Assembly (NCBI GenBank): GCA_050330635.1
Contig: JBHJNQ010000046.1
Span: 1 to 64,000, forward strand
Direction of reading: 5' to 3'
Origin: CADEDH01 sp050330635
Lineage (GTDB): Bacteria > Actinomycetota > Acidimicrobiia > Acidimicrobiales > SZUA-35
Length of the DNA stretch: 64,000 nucleotides
Numbering within the stretch: position 1 is the first letter of the stretch; every line of letters begins with the position of its first letter. The position numbers were made by a program, and so were the translations under genes. Positions 1-8,185 of the stretch are shown here, piece by piece. Below the pieces are notes generated by a model, which ran no database searches, was not told the origin of the DNA, and was given only the letters and a program-made list of their open reading frames with translations.

Positions 1-419
1 ACATCACCCCCCTTCTCACAGAACCGCACATCCACGAACCCCGCCTGGCTCAACTTGTGCCACAACAACAACCCAGCGAACCCCGCCCCCACCACCAACA
101 CATCACACTCATCCGACAATCCCTCACGCGGCACCGGATCCGCCGAGTACACGTCCTTCAAATAGCGAGAGAACTCCCCCTCCATCGCCATGTAATCCGC
201 CGCCCCCCGGCGGGCCTCTTTGTACTCCCGATACTTCGCCTGCTCCTCCGCATCGAAGGACGCCCCCGCCGGCTGGTCGGGTAGTGTCTTGAGTCGCTCG
301 TCGTCGACGATGTCGTAGCCCTTGCCCTTGATCTTGTCGTTGGCGATTTCGGCGCGGGTGTTGAAGATCTTCGTGCCCGTGTTCGGATCGGTGGTGATCG
401 CCGGCGTGTCCTTCATCAT
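1..419 (-). CDS. Flavin-containing (Baeyer-Villiger type) monooxygenase, N-terminal part, cut by window edge
   Basis: The reading frame runs off the left edge, so only about 139 N-terminal residues are visible. It starts MMKDTPAITTDPNTGTKIFN and has a hydrophilic N-terminal extension of about 100 residues. A Rossmann FAD-binding motif follows (CDVLVVGAGFAGLLLWHKL, about residues 104-122) and then an acidic strand end (FCEK). A long extension before the GxGxxG motif is common in bacterial Baeyer-Villiger and cyclohexanone-type monooxygenases, which oxygenate ketones using FAD and NADPH; the exact substrate cannot be inferred. The start at 419 is preceded by a GAGGGAG ribosome-binding site. The codons just before the window edge are AT-richer than neighbouring genes. 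The gene points away from the broken NirB-like gene to its right. Confidence 0.75.
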   Translation of the reverse strand, partial: MMKDTPAITTDPNTGTKIFNTRAEIANDKIKGKGYDIVDDERLKTLPDQPAGASFDAEEQAKYREYKEARRGAADYMAMEGEFSRYLKDVYSADPVPREGLSDECDVLVVGAGFAGLLLWHKLSQAGFVDVRFCEKGGD

Positions 420-615
420 CTCGTGCTCCCTCTCGGTCCCCGAAGTACTTCGACCAACGTAGTTGTCGTCTCCGCCGGGTACCTAACGGGGCGCACGACG
501 TGCGGAGGGCCGTGTGAGGTGGCTCTCAGCCCGCCGCACGCAGGGCGAGTCGGCCGACCCCGGATCGTCACCGGCCACACACGGGGCCGAAACGCATCGA
601 GGCTGCAGTGGGGGC

Positions 616-1245
616 ATGACCTCACGTCGTGTCCTCGTCATCGGCAACAGCATGGTCGGCCAACGCCTCGTCGAGCGTCTGGTGGCCGCCGACACCTCCC
701 CGTCGCTCGCCATCACGGTGGTCGGTGAGGAACCCCGCCCCGCCTACGACCGGGTGGCCCTGTCGAGCTGGTTCCAGGGTCGGACCGAGGCCGATCTCCC
801 CTCGTCGACGACGCCCTCCTCCACGGCGACCGTGTCGAGTACCGATTGGAGCGGGCGGTGATCTCGCTCGATCCGGGGCCGGCAAGGCGGAGCTCGATGA
901 CGGCGAAGTGATCGCCTACGACGAGGCGGTGCTCGCCACCGGGTCGTCGCCGTTCGTGCCCCCGCTCCCTGGAGCCGACCTCGACGGCTGCTCACCTACC
1001 GCACCCTCGACGACCTGGCCCGGATCCGACTGGGCCGAGCCGTCCGAGCGAGTCACCGGGGTGGGCATCGGCGGCGGCCTGCTCGGTCTGGAGGCGGCCA
1101 ACGCTCTCCGCTCGCTCGGGCTCGACGTCCACGTCATCGAGATGGCCCCAACCCGATGCCTCGCCAGCTCGGCGAGGGGGCGCCGCATGCTCGCCCGCTG
1201 GGTCGGCCGGTCGGGTGCCACCCGGCCGATCGCCTCGCCGGGAGG
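616..1245 (+). pseudogene. Remnant of NirB-like FAD/NAD(P)H-dependent oxidoreductase (multiple frameshifts, truncated)
   Basis: The intact start MTSRRVLVIGNSMVGQRLVE and the stretch AYDRVALSSWF resemble the N-terminus of the nitrite reductase large subunit and related FAD-NAD(P) oxidoreductases. After about 60 residues the homology jumps frame repeatedly. LVDDALLHGDRVEYRLERA lies in one frame, AELDDGEVIAYDEAVLATGSSPF in another, LLTYRTLDDLARIR in a third, then IGGGLLGLEAANALRSLG (the NAD-binding motif) and MPRQLGEGA. At least four indels occur within about 600 bp, one of them after a run of C. Homology stops near 1245 and the siroheme/sulfite-reductase half is absent. Either a decayed gene or a poorly resolved sequence stretch explains it; the truncation favours real decay. 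Confidence 0.75.
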
Positions 1246-1338
1246 CCGGAACCCCCGGGACGCCGGTCGTCCCGCCGGCCCGAGGCGACTACGGTCACGG
1301 TCGGGAATCGACCTTCGACCCAAGCGGGGAGGCATCCG

Positions 1339-2370
1339 ATGTTGAAGACCGTACAGCTCGGGCAGCGTAGTGGGCTCCGGGTGTCGGAGCTCTGCCTCGG
1401 CACCATGAACTTCGGTGAGCCGGGACGGGGCCATCAGGGTGACTGGACCCTCGGGGTCGACGAGGCCCGACCGATCTTCGAAGCCGCCATCGACCGGGGG
1501 CTGTTCTACTTCGACTGCGCCGACATCTACGGTGTCGGGGCCTGCGAGAAGGTGGTGGGTCAGCTGCTGCGCGACCTGCTGCCCCGCGAGCGGTACGTCA
1601 TCGCCACCAAGATCTCGATGCCGATGGGTCCCGGGGCCAACGAGGGTGGCCTGTCCCGCAAGCACGTGCTGGAGGCGGTCGACGCTTCCCTCGAACGGCT
1701 CGGCCTCGACTATGTCGATCAGCTGGTCATCCACCGCCACCCCCACGGGGTGCCCGGCCAGGCCGAGGTGCCGATCACCGAGACGCTCGAGGCCCTCCAC
1801 GACGTGGTCAAGGCGGGCAAGGTCCTCTACCTGGGGGCGTCGTCGATGTTCGCCTGGCAGTTCACGGAGCTCCAGCTCACGGCCCGGATGCACGGGTGGA
1901 CCGAGTTCGTCTCCATGCAGAACCACTACAACCTGATCTACCGGGAGGAGGAACGGGAGATGAACCCGTACTGCGCCCGCAACGGCATCGCCCTCATGCC
2001 GTGGTCGCCTCTCGCTCGCGGCATCCTCGCCGGTTCCTACCGGGGCGGTTTCGATCAGGGTTCGACCAACCGGTCGACGGGACAGGACCGGGCCCGCACC
2101 GAGAGCCTGTACCGGGGTGAGATGGACTTCGCCATCGCCGACCGGGTGGTCGCAGTAGCCGAGCGCTTGGGCGTCCGACCGGCCCAGATCGCCTTGGCCT
2201 GGCTGGTCAACAAGCCGGAGATCACGTCCCCCGTGGTGGGGGTGTCGAAGATCGAGCAGCTCGACCAGCTGGTCGAGGCGTGCCAGATCGACCTGTCGGA
2301 CGACGACGTCTCCTACCTCGAGGAGCTGTACCGGCCGGTCGACAACCTCCTGTCGATCGGCTCGTCGTGA
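1339..2370 (+). CDS. Aldo/keto reductase
   Basis: A 343-residue protein of the aldo/keto reductase family, which are NADPH-dependent cytosolic reductases with a TIM-barrel fold. The catalytic tetrad is visible as Asp59 and Tyr64 (FDCADIYG), Lys91 (ATKI) and His132 (VIHRHP). A C-terminal cofactor-binding region (WLVNKPEITSPVVGVSKIEQL) is also present. Length fits the YajO/Tas-like subgroup. Start chosen at ATG 1339, after a GGGGAGG ribosome-binding site; a longer frame upstream only overlaps the NirB-like remnant. It stands alone, followed by a convergent gene 18 bp downstream. Substrate is not predictable from sequence. Confidence 0.9.
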   Translation: MLKTVQLGQRSGLRVSELCLGTMNFGEPGRGHQGDWTLGVDEARPIFEAAIDRGLFYFDCADIYGVGACEKVVGQLLRDLLPRERYVIATKISMPMGPGANEGGLSRKHVLEAVDASLERLGLDYVDQLVIHRHPHGVPGQAEVPITETLEALHDVVKAGKVLYLGASSMFAWQFTELQLTARMHGWTEFVSMQNHYNLIYREEEREMNPYCARNGIALMPWSPLARGILAGSYRGGFDQGSTNRSTGQDRARTESLYRGEMDFAIADRVVAVAERLGVRPAQIALAWLVNKPEITSPVVGVSKIEQLDQLVEACQIDLSDDDVSYLEELYRPVDNLLSIGSS

Positions 2371-2388
2371 CGGCGCTGAGCGGCATCC

Positions 2389-3249
2389 TCAGCGGAACTG
2401 ATCGAGGAGGAAGCTGACCAGGTCGGTGGTGGTGACGATGCCGACCAGCTCGTCACCGTCGTCGAGGACGAGCACGGAATGGATGGTCCCGTCCCGCAGG
2501 GCCACGGCCGCGTCCTTGACCGTGGCGTCGTGCTTGAGGGCCGTCAGCTTGTCGCTCATGGCGTCGTCGATCGTGAACTGGTGGTCGAGCATGAGGCGCA
2601 GGGTGCGGTCGTCGGTGGCGTCGACGTCGTAGACGAGGCGGAGGATGTCGGTCGAGGCGAGCATGCCGACGGGGGTGTCGCCGTCGAGGACCGGCAGGTG
2701 GTGGAACGGGGCGTTCTGGAGCAGGTCGTAGGCCTCGGAGAGGGGCTGACCGCGTTGGATGGTCGACGGTTCGGCGGTCATGACCTTCGTGATCGGGACG
2801 CGTTTCATGTCGGGCGACGGTACCTGCACGCCACCGGCCCGATCAGAGTCAAAGGACCCGGAGCGGCCGCAGGCCGTATCGAGCCAGCCATTTCTCACCC
2901 GCTGCTGGCCAACCGGGAGGTCGGTGCTGGGCCGGCGGTTGAGCTCGTCGAGGACGGCCGGGTCGAACCATTTCTCCACCAGTTCCCGGCTGTCGGTCTG
3001 GAGGCACAGGTTGTCGTACTGGAGGGCGACGTCCGCCGGCGTCGGCAGGCCGGCCGCCACGGTAGGCCCGGTGGTCGTGGCGGTGGTGGCGGACGTGGCG
3101 ACCGTCGACGAGGCGATCGTGGTGGTCGCCCCCGTCGTCGGGGTCGTGGCCGACGAGGCGGGTATGGCCTCGCCAGTCGTGGTCGACGCCGAGGTCGACG
3201 ACGCAGCCGGGTCCGTCGTCGACCCGACGGTCGACGACGTGGTGACCAC
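2389..3249 (-). CDS. CBS-pair protein joined to Ser/Thr-rich lipoprotein-like sequence
   Basis: The frame holds two unlike parts. The C-terminal 140 residues, starting at MKRVPITKVMTAEPSTIQ (Met codon 2806-2808), are a classic pair of CBS domains (FHHLPVLDGDTPVGMLAST and HSVLVLDDGDELVGIVTTTD). CBS pairs sense adenine nucleotides in the cytosol. The N-terminal part is a Ser/Thr/Ala-rich linker followed by a small helical segment (ADVALQYDNLCLQTD...VEKWFDPAVLDELN), as in secreted lipoproteins. The lipobox belonging to it lies upstream in this same frame but is cut off from a start codon. A CBS pair outside the cell would be odd, so the likely reality is a CBS gene starting at 2808 behind a lipoprotein gene whose stop has been lost by an indel. 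No clear ribosome-binding site precedes 2808. Confidence 0.6.
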   Translation of the reverse strand: MVTTSSTVGSTTDPAASSTSASTTTGEAIPASSATTPTTGATTTIASSTVATSATTATTTGPTVAAGLPTPADVALQYDNLCLQTDSRELVEKWFDPAVLDELNRRPSTDLPVGQQRVRNGWLDTACGRSGSFDSDRAGGVQVPSPDMKRVPITKVMTAEPSTIQRGQPLSEAYDLLQNAPFHHLPVLDGDTPVGMLASTDILRLVYDVDATDDRTLRLMLDHQFTIDDAMSDKLTALKHDATVKDAAVALRDGTIHSVLVLDDGDELVGIVTTTDLVSFLLDQFR

Positions 3250-3352
3250 GGCGGCGGTGGCACGACCAAAGTCGTCGTCCCCACCCCCGCACGCCGTGGC
3301 CAGGACGGTGACGACGAGGACCCGGCGTCGCGTACCGGTGCCAGCTCCTCAT
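3250..3352 (-). pseudogene. Detached signal peptide and lipobox of the upstream lipoprotein (frameshift)
   Basis: An ATG at 3352 begins MRSWHRYATP in one frame. The hydrophobic segment and lipobox (RRVLVVTVLATACGGGDDD) continue in the frame of the downstream Ser/Thr-rich protein, with no start codon of its own. A single-base indel near 3322, in GACGCCGGG, would join them into a normal lipoprotein N-terminus: positive residues, hydrophobic core, then Cys with Gly/Asp-rich mature start. Either sequencing error or mutation is possible. Confidence 0.55.
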
Positions 3353-3474
3353 CTCGCTCCTTCATTCGCTCGGGCGCCGAGACCGTACCCCCGACACCGG
3401 GGGATTCGACGACCACCGGATGGTTCGCCCAGGGACACGGAATGTGACGCTTTCGAACGACGTAGGATCTGGCC

Positions 3475-4248
3475 ATGGCTGACCCGTCGTCCTCGTCCCC
3501 GCTGCCCCTGCCCCGGACCGTCGTGCTCGTCCACGGCGCCTTCCACGGGGCGTGGTGCTGGGCCGGGTTGCAGGCCGCGCTCGACCGGCGCGGTGTCCCG
3601 TCGTTCGCCGTCGACCTCCCGGGCCACGGGGTGTCGACCGAGCCGCTGGCCGACCTCCACGGCGACGCCGAGGCCGTGTCGGCGGTGGTGGCCCGATTGG
3701 CCGACGAGGGGGCAGACGAGCTCGTCCTCGTCGGCCACTCCTACGGCGGGGCGGTGATCAGCCAGGCCGAGCTGGGGGGCCGGGTGAACCATCTCGTCTA
3801 CCTGTCGGCCCTGGTGCCGGACGAGGGTCAGGACCCGTCGTCGGTCATGGCCGGCTTCCCCCCGCCGCCCACGGGGACGGCGTCGGGTGGGGCGTCGCAG
3901 GGAAGCGGGCTGTTCGTGCGCAACTCCGATGGCACCATGGGCGCCGATCCGGCGCTGGGTCGACCGGTGTTCTACAACACGTGCACGGCGGAGCAGGCGG
4001 CGGCGGCCGTGGCCCGGCTGGGCCCGCAGCGGGCCGCCACGTTCAAGCAGCCCTCGACGAGGGCCAACTGGCGGACGGTACCGTCGACCTACATCCGCTG
4101 CCTCCAGGACAAGGCGGTGCCCCTGGGTGGTCAGGACGCCATGGCCGAGCGGTGCAACGACGTGGTCGACATCGACACCGATCACTCACCGTTCCTGTGC
4201 GCCCCCGACCGGCTGGCCGATCTGCTGGTGCCCCTGGCGGGCCGATAG
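3475..4248 (+). CDS. Alpha/beta hydrolase
   Basis: A 257-residue alpha/beta-hydrolase-fold protein. The oxyanion-hole motif is VLVHGAFHGAWCW (residues 17-29), and the nucleophile elbow GHSYGG places Ser89. The likely acid is in CLQDKAVP near residue 215, and the base is His237 in DTDHSPF. The HGAFHGAWCW and late DHSPF pattern is typical of the plant MES/HNL-like esterase branch (methyl-ketone, salicylate-ester or small-ester hydrolases), but the substrate is unknown. Start ATG 3475 lies in a short intergenic stretch. No signal peptide, so cytosolic. The next gene converges 22 bp downstream. Confidence 0.88.
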   Translation: MADPSSSSPLPLPRTVVLVHGAFHGAWCWAGLQAALDRRGVPSFAVDLPGHGVSTEPLADLHGDAEAVSAVVARLADEGADELVLVGHSYGGAVISQAELGGRVNHLVYLSALVPDEGQDPSSVMAGFPPPPTGTASGGASQGSGLFVRNSDGTMGADPALGRPVFYNTCTAEQAAAAVARLGPQRAATFKQPSTRANWRTVPSTYIRCLQDKAVPLGGQDAMAERCNDVVDIDTDHSPFLCAPDRLADLLVPLAGR

Positions 4249-4270
4249 GCCCGGCCAGGGCCGGGGCCGA

Positions 4271-5164
4271 TCAGGTCGTGGCCACGGGAGCGGTGGCCTC
4301 CACCTCGCAGGCGGTGCTGAGCTGGCGCATGAGGCGACGCTGGCCCGGGTCCCAGGAGTCGCGGCGGTGCATGGTGCCGAGGGTGTCGAACATGACGAGG
4401 TCGCCGACCTCCCAGTCGTGGGCGTAGACCCGCTCGGGGCGGGTGGCGTGGAGGTGGAGCTCCTTGAGTAGGGCGCTGCTCTCGGGCCGGTCCATGCCGA
4501 CGATGCGGCGGGTGATGCCGCGCGAGACGTAGAGGAGCTCGTCGCCAGTGTCGGGGTGGCGGACCACCACGGGGTGCTCGGCCTCGGGGATGGCGGGGCG
4601 CTCGATGCCCTGGGCGGTGTCGCGCTCGACCTTGGCCTCGAAGCCCTTGTCGGGCTCGGCCATGTAGTCGGCGATGCTGTGGGTGGCCCGCAGGCCCCGG
4701 AGGCGGTCCTGGAGCTTCGGGTCGAGGGTCTCGAACGCCCGGTACATGTCGGTGAAGTAGGTGCGGGGCGGCTCGGCCGGCAGCTCGACGGCGTTGAGGA
4801 AGCTCGTCTTGCCCGGCGTGGCGACGTAGGAGTAATCGGCGTGCCATTCGAGGTCGGTGGCTCCCTCCACCCCGAGGCGGGTGCCGTCCCGGCCCCGGAT
4901 GTTGGTGACGGGCAGGATCTCCGGCAGGGCACCGGCGTTGCGGAACCACTCCGAGCCCTTGATCGGCTGACCGAAGCGCTCGACGAAGCCGACCAGCTCG
5001 TCGTCGGTCGGTTGGGGCTGGCCCCGGAACACGAGCACCCGGTGGCGGTGGAGAGCGGCCAGGATCTCGTCGCGCTCGGCGTCGTCGAGCGGCTCCGACG
5101 GCTCCCAGCCGCCGACCAGGGCTCCCAGCGGCGCATCGGGCAGGGGCGTGATCTCGAGCTGCAT
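4271..5164 (-). CDS. TauD/TfdA-family 2-oxoglutarate Fe(II) dioxygenase
   Basis: A 297-residue protein of the taurine/2,4-D dioxygenase family. The iron ligands are His108 and Asp110 (LEWHADYS) and His266 (GTMHRRDSW), with Arg277 or Arg280 (RRLMR) as the 2-oxoglutarate carboxylate clamp. These enzymes hydroxylate a substrate next to a heteroatom while decarboxylating 2-oxoglutarate; sulfonates, phenoxyacids and fatty acids are all known substrates, so the specific one is open. Start chosen at MQLEITPLPD (5164), where the homology begins; the frame extends further upstream without similarity. It is monocistronic and converges with the hydrolase gene. Confidence 0.88.
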   Translation of the reverse strand: MQLEITPLPDAPLGALVGGWEPSEPLDDAERDEILAALHRHRVLVFRGQPQPTDDELVGFVERFGQPIKGSEWFRNAGALPEILPVTNIRGRDGTRLGVEGATDLEWHADYSYVATPGKTSFLNAVELPAEPPRTYFTDMYRAFETLDPKLQDRLRGLRATHSIADYMAEPDKGFEAKVERDTAQGIERPAIPEAEHPVVVRHPDTGDELLYVSRGITRRIVGMDRPESSALLKELHLHATRPERVYAHDWEVGDLVMFDTLGTMHRRDSWDPGQRRLMRQLSTACEVEATAPVATT

Positions 5165-5328
5165 GACGGGACCTCCCGGACCGGGGCAGCGCCGACCGAC
5201 AGCCGATCCGACGACGGCCCCCTCCGGCCCGACACTACCCCCGGTGGCCGGCGGCCTCCCAGACCGGGCCACCGCCGCCTCGGCGATCGGCGCCTCGCCG
5301 GCCCCGGCCGACTCCGGCTCCCTCGGGC

Positions 5329-5425
5329 GGTGGCGGGCCGAGGCCATCACGCTCATGAAACTGCTGTGGACCGGTGACCTCTCCACCTTCCGGGGCGAGT
5401 GGTACGAGGCCCAGCACCAGCGATA
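5329..5425 (+). pseudogene. Fragment of LLM-class (luciferase-like) oxidoreductase
   Basis: About 32 residues (EAITLMKLLWTGDLSTFRGE followed by WYEA) match the conserved central segment of F420- or flavin-dependent luciferase-like oxidoreductases, normally written as ...MRxLWT...F.G.WY. No further homology is seen on either side. The rest of 5165-5630 shows no gene; the tandem direct repeat TGGCTACCAG occurs twice near 5576-5595. Confidence 0.5.
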
Positions 5426-5630
5426 CCGGCACCGCCAGGCGACACCCGGCGCAGGCGATGACGGTAGACCCGGCTCACCATGGCCTCCGAGGTGCCAGCC
5501 CAATCGGCAACCCCAGCTTGACCGGCCGGCGTCGGCCTGTCACCGCTGCGACCGGTGTGAGCGGCTCGATGAATGGCTACCAGTGGCTACCAGGCTCCGG
5601 CGGGGTCTGGCACCCGCTATCGTGCCTGCC

Positions 5631-5726
5631 GGAGGTGTCCGAGCGCCTGGTGGGCTCCCCCGCCTTCAAAGCGGGTGTACGGTGCGAACCACCGTAGGCG
5701 GGTTCGATTCCCGTCCACCTCCGCCA
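5631..5726 (+). tRNA. selC: Selenocysteine tRNA, anticodon TCA
   Basis: A 96-nt tRNA with the hallmarks of bacterial tRNA-Sec. The acceptor GGAGGTG pairs with CACCTCC. A T-stem that can be drawn as GGCGGG/CCCGTC gives the 13-bp acceptor plus T stack required by SelB. The anticodon stem is CCCGC/GCGGG with loop CTTCAAA and anticodon TCA at 5666-5668. The long variable arm is a perfect 7-bp hairpin (TACGGTG, loop, CACCGTA). CCA is encoded at 5724-5726. This tRNA is serylated, then converted to Sec-tRNA by SelA and delivered to in-frame UGA codons by SelB; both enzymes are encoded at 46.6-49.7 kb. It stands alone between gene remnants. Confidence 0.95.
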
Positions 5727-5831
5727 AACGGTGTTCCTGCCGCCCGCCGAGCTGTCAGCCCTCCACTGCCAGGGCGCCATGCCCCCGAGGTGGCGGGACC
5801 CGGCCGGCACCGCCCGTGGTACCGTCCGGCC

Positions 5832-6971
5832 ATGGCGCTCGACCCGGTGCCCGGCGACGTCGAGGCGACGATCCCCTCCCCCGCCCAGATCGTGCTCGTC
5901 GGGCCCTCGGCGGCCGGCAAGTCGACGTGGGCCGAGGCCAACTTCCGGGTGGGGCAGGTGCTGTCGAGCGACCAGTTCCGGGCCTTCGTGGGTGCCGGAC
6001 CCGACGACCAGACGGCGGGGACCGAGGCCTTCGCCCTGCTCCATTAGCTGGTGGCGGTCCGGCTGGCCAAGGGCCTGACCACGGTCGTCGACACCCTCGG
6101 CCTCGACGACGACCTCCGGGCCACCCTCCGCCGCCACGCCCGGGAAGCCGGGCTGGCCTGCGTGGCCGTCGGGTTCGACACTGAGGCCCGGCGGTGCCAC
6201 GAGCGCTACGCAGCGCGGGAGCGCCCGATCCCGAAGTCGGTCCTCGACCGCCAGCTCCGACGGTGGCGCCAAGTCCGGGACGGCCGGGCCGACGAGAGGT
6301 TCGACCTCGTGCTCATCGACCCCGGACCGGCCCGCCCGGTCACCGGGCCGCTGCGAGCCCCCCGCACACCGGCAAACGCCGGGTCGCCGCCCGCACCACC
6401 ACCTTGCGGGTCGGCACGCTCGTCACTGGGGTCGAGCACCGCAACGTCGGCCTGCTGGCCAAGATCGTGGCCACCCTCGACGTGGTGTCGGGAGGCCGGG
6501 CCGAGTGCGGGGTGGGCGCCGGCTGGTTCGACGCCGAGCAGGCGGCGTACGGCTACCCGGTCAACCCCGACCGGGTGCGGCTCGACACGCTCGAGGAGGC
6601 GTTGCAAGCCCTGCCGGTGTTGTGGGGCCGGGGTCGAAGTCGTTCGAGGGGCGGTACGTGTCGATACCGGAGGCGCTGGCCTACCCCCGCCCGATCCAGG
6701 ATCCGGTGCCGCGGCGATGACCGTGCTGTGGCCCCTCGTCCACGCCCGCACCGGGCGGGAGCTGACCGGCATCGTCGAGCGGCTCGGACCTGGCAACCGG
6801 TCGGCCGAGGCCTTCGCCGAGGCCAACCGGGCCGGCACCACCGACGAGCACGAGCAACGGTTCCGGGTCCTGGCGACCCTCGGCGTGTCCCGAGCCTGCG
6901 TCACTCTCACCGGCAACGACGGCCCGGAGCGGGTCGAGGCCTTCGGCGACGTGATCCGCCGCTTCGAATGA
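5832..6971 (+). pseudogene. Broken P-loop kinase / LLM oxidoreductase fusion
   Basis: The frame starts at ATG 5832 and shows a Walker A motif (VLVGPSAAGKSTW, about residues 20-32) in an AAA-type kinase domain. An in-frame TAG at 6045-6047 (ALLH-stop-LVAVRLAKG) interrupts it. The kinase homology continues to about 6345 (RYAARERPIPKSVLDRQLRR). A frame change then leads into a luciferase-like oxidoreductase segment (TLRVGTLVTGVEHRN...GVGAGWFDAEQAAYG), another frame change into SFEGRYVSIPEALAYPRPIQ, and finally a C-terminal segment in a third frame. The start of the LLM domain is missing. With one stop, at least two frameshifts and a deletion this is very probably non-functional. F420-type LLM enzymes are typical of actinobacteria. 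Confidence 0.7.
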
Positions 6972-7194
6972 CGCGGGACGGCGGTGCAACCACGCCGCCG
7001 CAGGCATCGGCCAACGCGTCCGCGGACACGTAAGGGTGACGCCACGGCTCGTTGATCAGGCTCGGCCGCTCGAGGCCGCCGTCGCCGGCATCGACACCCA
7101 CCACCGGACCGAGGCGGACGCGATACAGCCGCTTGCCCGCCGGGCATCCCTCCGCCATCGTGGTCGGATCCCGAAGCCCTTTGCAGGAGACGAC

Positions 7195-7881
7195 ATGCAC
7201 CTTGGACTGTCCGCCGACGACGTACTGACCACCACCCGATCGGTCCGCAAGCGCCTCGACTTCGACCGCCCGGTCGAGCGGTCGGTCGTGCTCGAGTGCA
7301 TCGACATCGCCCTCCAGGCCCCCACCGGGTCCAACTCCCAGGGCTGGCAGTGGATGGTCATCGAGGACGCCGACAAGAAGCGGGCCGTGGCCGACGCCTA
7401 CGCCCGCAACTTCAACTGGTACGCCTCCCAACCCGGGCGCAGCTACCCCGACGGCGACACCCGGGCCGAACGCCAGGAGCTGGTGCGGTCGTCGGCCACC
7501 TACCTGGCCGAGAACTTCCACCGGGCCCCGTTCCTCGTCATCCCCCTCATCGAGGGCCGCCTCGATGAGGGCCTCGGCACCTTCGCCCAGGCCAGCCAGT
7601 GGGGCTCGATCCTGCCCGCAGTGTGGAGCTTCATGCTCGCTCTCCGGGAGCGGGGCCTCGGCTCGGCCTGGACCACCCTCCACCTGCCGGACGAGCGGGA
7701 GGTGGCCGACCTGCTCGGCATCCCCTTCGACCGCTACACCCAGGCCGGCCTGTTCCCCGTGGCCTACACCAAGGGCACCGACTTCGCCCTGGCCAATCGG
7801 CTACCGGCCGCCCAGCTGACCCACTGGGACACGTTCACCCCACCCGCCCCGAGCGCTCCGTCCGCCACGGCTGACGGCTGA
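7195..7881 (+). CDS. Nitroreductase-family flavoprotein
   Basis: A 228-residue protein of the nitroreductase fold (FMN-dependent, usually dimeric, cytosolic). It contains the N-terminal TTRSVRKRLDF motif, ALQAPTGSNSQGWQWMVIED, which contacts FMN, and the C-terminal GSAWTTLHL...LLGIP segment. This subgroup reduces nitroaromatics, quinones or enones; the natural substrate is unknown. Start ATG 7195 is preceded by GCAGGAGACG. Its last codons run into a 7-bp tandem repeat (CGGCTGA). It is the only intact protein gene between about 5.2 and 8.4 kb. Confidence 0.85.
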   Translation: MHLGLSADDVLTTTRSVRKRLDFDRPVERSVVLECIDIALQAPTGSNSQGWQWMVIEDADKKRAVADAYARNFNWYASQPGRSYPDGDTRAERQELVRSSATYLAENFHRAPFLVIPLIEGRLDEGLGTFAQASQWGSILPAVWSFMLALRERGLGSAWTTLHLPDEREVADLLGIPFDRYTQAGLFPVAYTKGTDFALANRLPAAQLTHWDTFTPPAPSAPSATADG

Positions 7882-7895
7882 CGGCTGACGGCTGA
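7868..7895. repeat. Tandem 7-bp repeat CGGCTGA, four copies
   Basis: CGGCTGA is repeated four times in a row across the stop codon of the nitroreductase gene, which ends in the second copy. Because the unit contains TGA and its length is not a multiple of three, copy-number change shifts the stop codon by little. Probably slippage-prone sequence without a specific role. Confidence 0.7.
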
Positions 7896-7904
7896 CGGGC
7901 CTGC

Positions 7905-8182
7905 TCAGCGCACCCGGCCGGTCTCGTAGGCCCACATGGCGATCTCCACCCGGTTCCGGGCCCCGAGCTTGGCCATCAGGCTCGCCAGGTGCGACTCGAC
8001 CGTGCTGAGGCTGATGTAGAGCTCGTCGGCGATCTCGGCGTTCGTCCGCCCCCGTGCCACCGTGCGCACGACCTCCTCCTCGCGCTCGGTGAGCGGCTCG
8101 ACCGGTTCGGCCACCGGCCTCGGTGCCGCGTCGGCGAACGACGCCAGGAGGCGGGCGTGACGCTGGGAGCGATGAGGGCGGC
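7905..8182 (-). pseudogene. C-terminal fragment of LuxR/NarL-family response regulator
   Basis: The 69-residue frame contains an almost complete LuxR helix-turn-helix (LTEREEEVVRTVARGRTNAE, then LYISLSTVESHLASLMAKLG). Upstream coding similarity (ALIAPSVT, then RLLASFADAAPRP) continues after a one-base shift and ends abruptly near 8182. The receiver domain is absent. The fragment abuts an oppositely oriented transporter fragment, which suggests a deletion junction at about 8185. Confidence 0.65.
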
Positions 8183-8185
8183 GAC

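Noticed and set aside
1156..1338. Possible long N-terminal extension of the aldo/keto reductase
   Set aside because: The extension (MPRQLGEGA...) is the tail of the NirB-like remnant in another frame, and the family starts at MLKTVQLG.
2851..3352. Long Arg-rich frames on both strands around the lipoprotein
   Set aside because: These are shadow frames of GC-rich coding sequence; composition and lack of motifs argue against real genes.
4248..4270. GC-rich inverted repeat between the hydrolase and TauD-type genes
   Set aside because: The arms GGCCCGGCC and GGCCGGGGCC leave too small a loop and one bulge; not confident enough as a terminator.
5576..5595. Tandem TGGCTACCAG as an attachment site next to tRNA-Sec
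   Set aside because: The repeat does not overlap the tRNA 3' end and no integrase or second copy at a distance was found.
6045..6047. TAG as a pyrrolysine codon
   Set aside because: No pyrrolysine genes or domains are visible, and the gene has other frameshifts; decay or error is the simpler reading.
6907..7162. Open minus-strand frame MAEGCPAGKRLYRVRLGPVV upstream of the nitroreductase
   Set aside because: It reads like protein but matches no family I know, and high-GC sequence keeps such frames open by chance; it also overlaps the nitroreductase leader.
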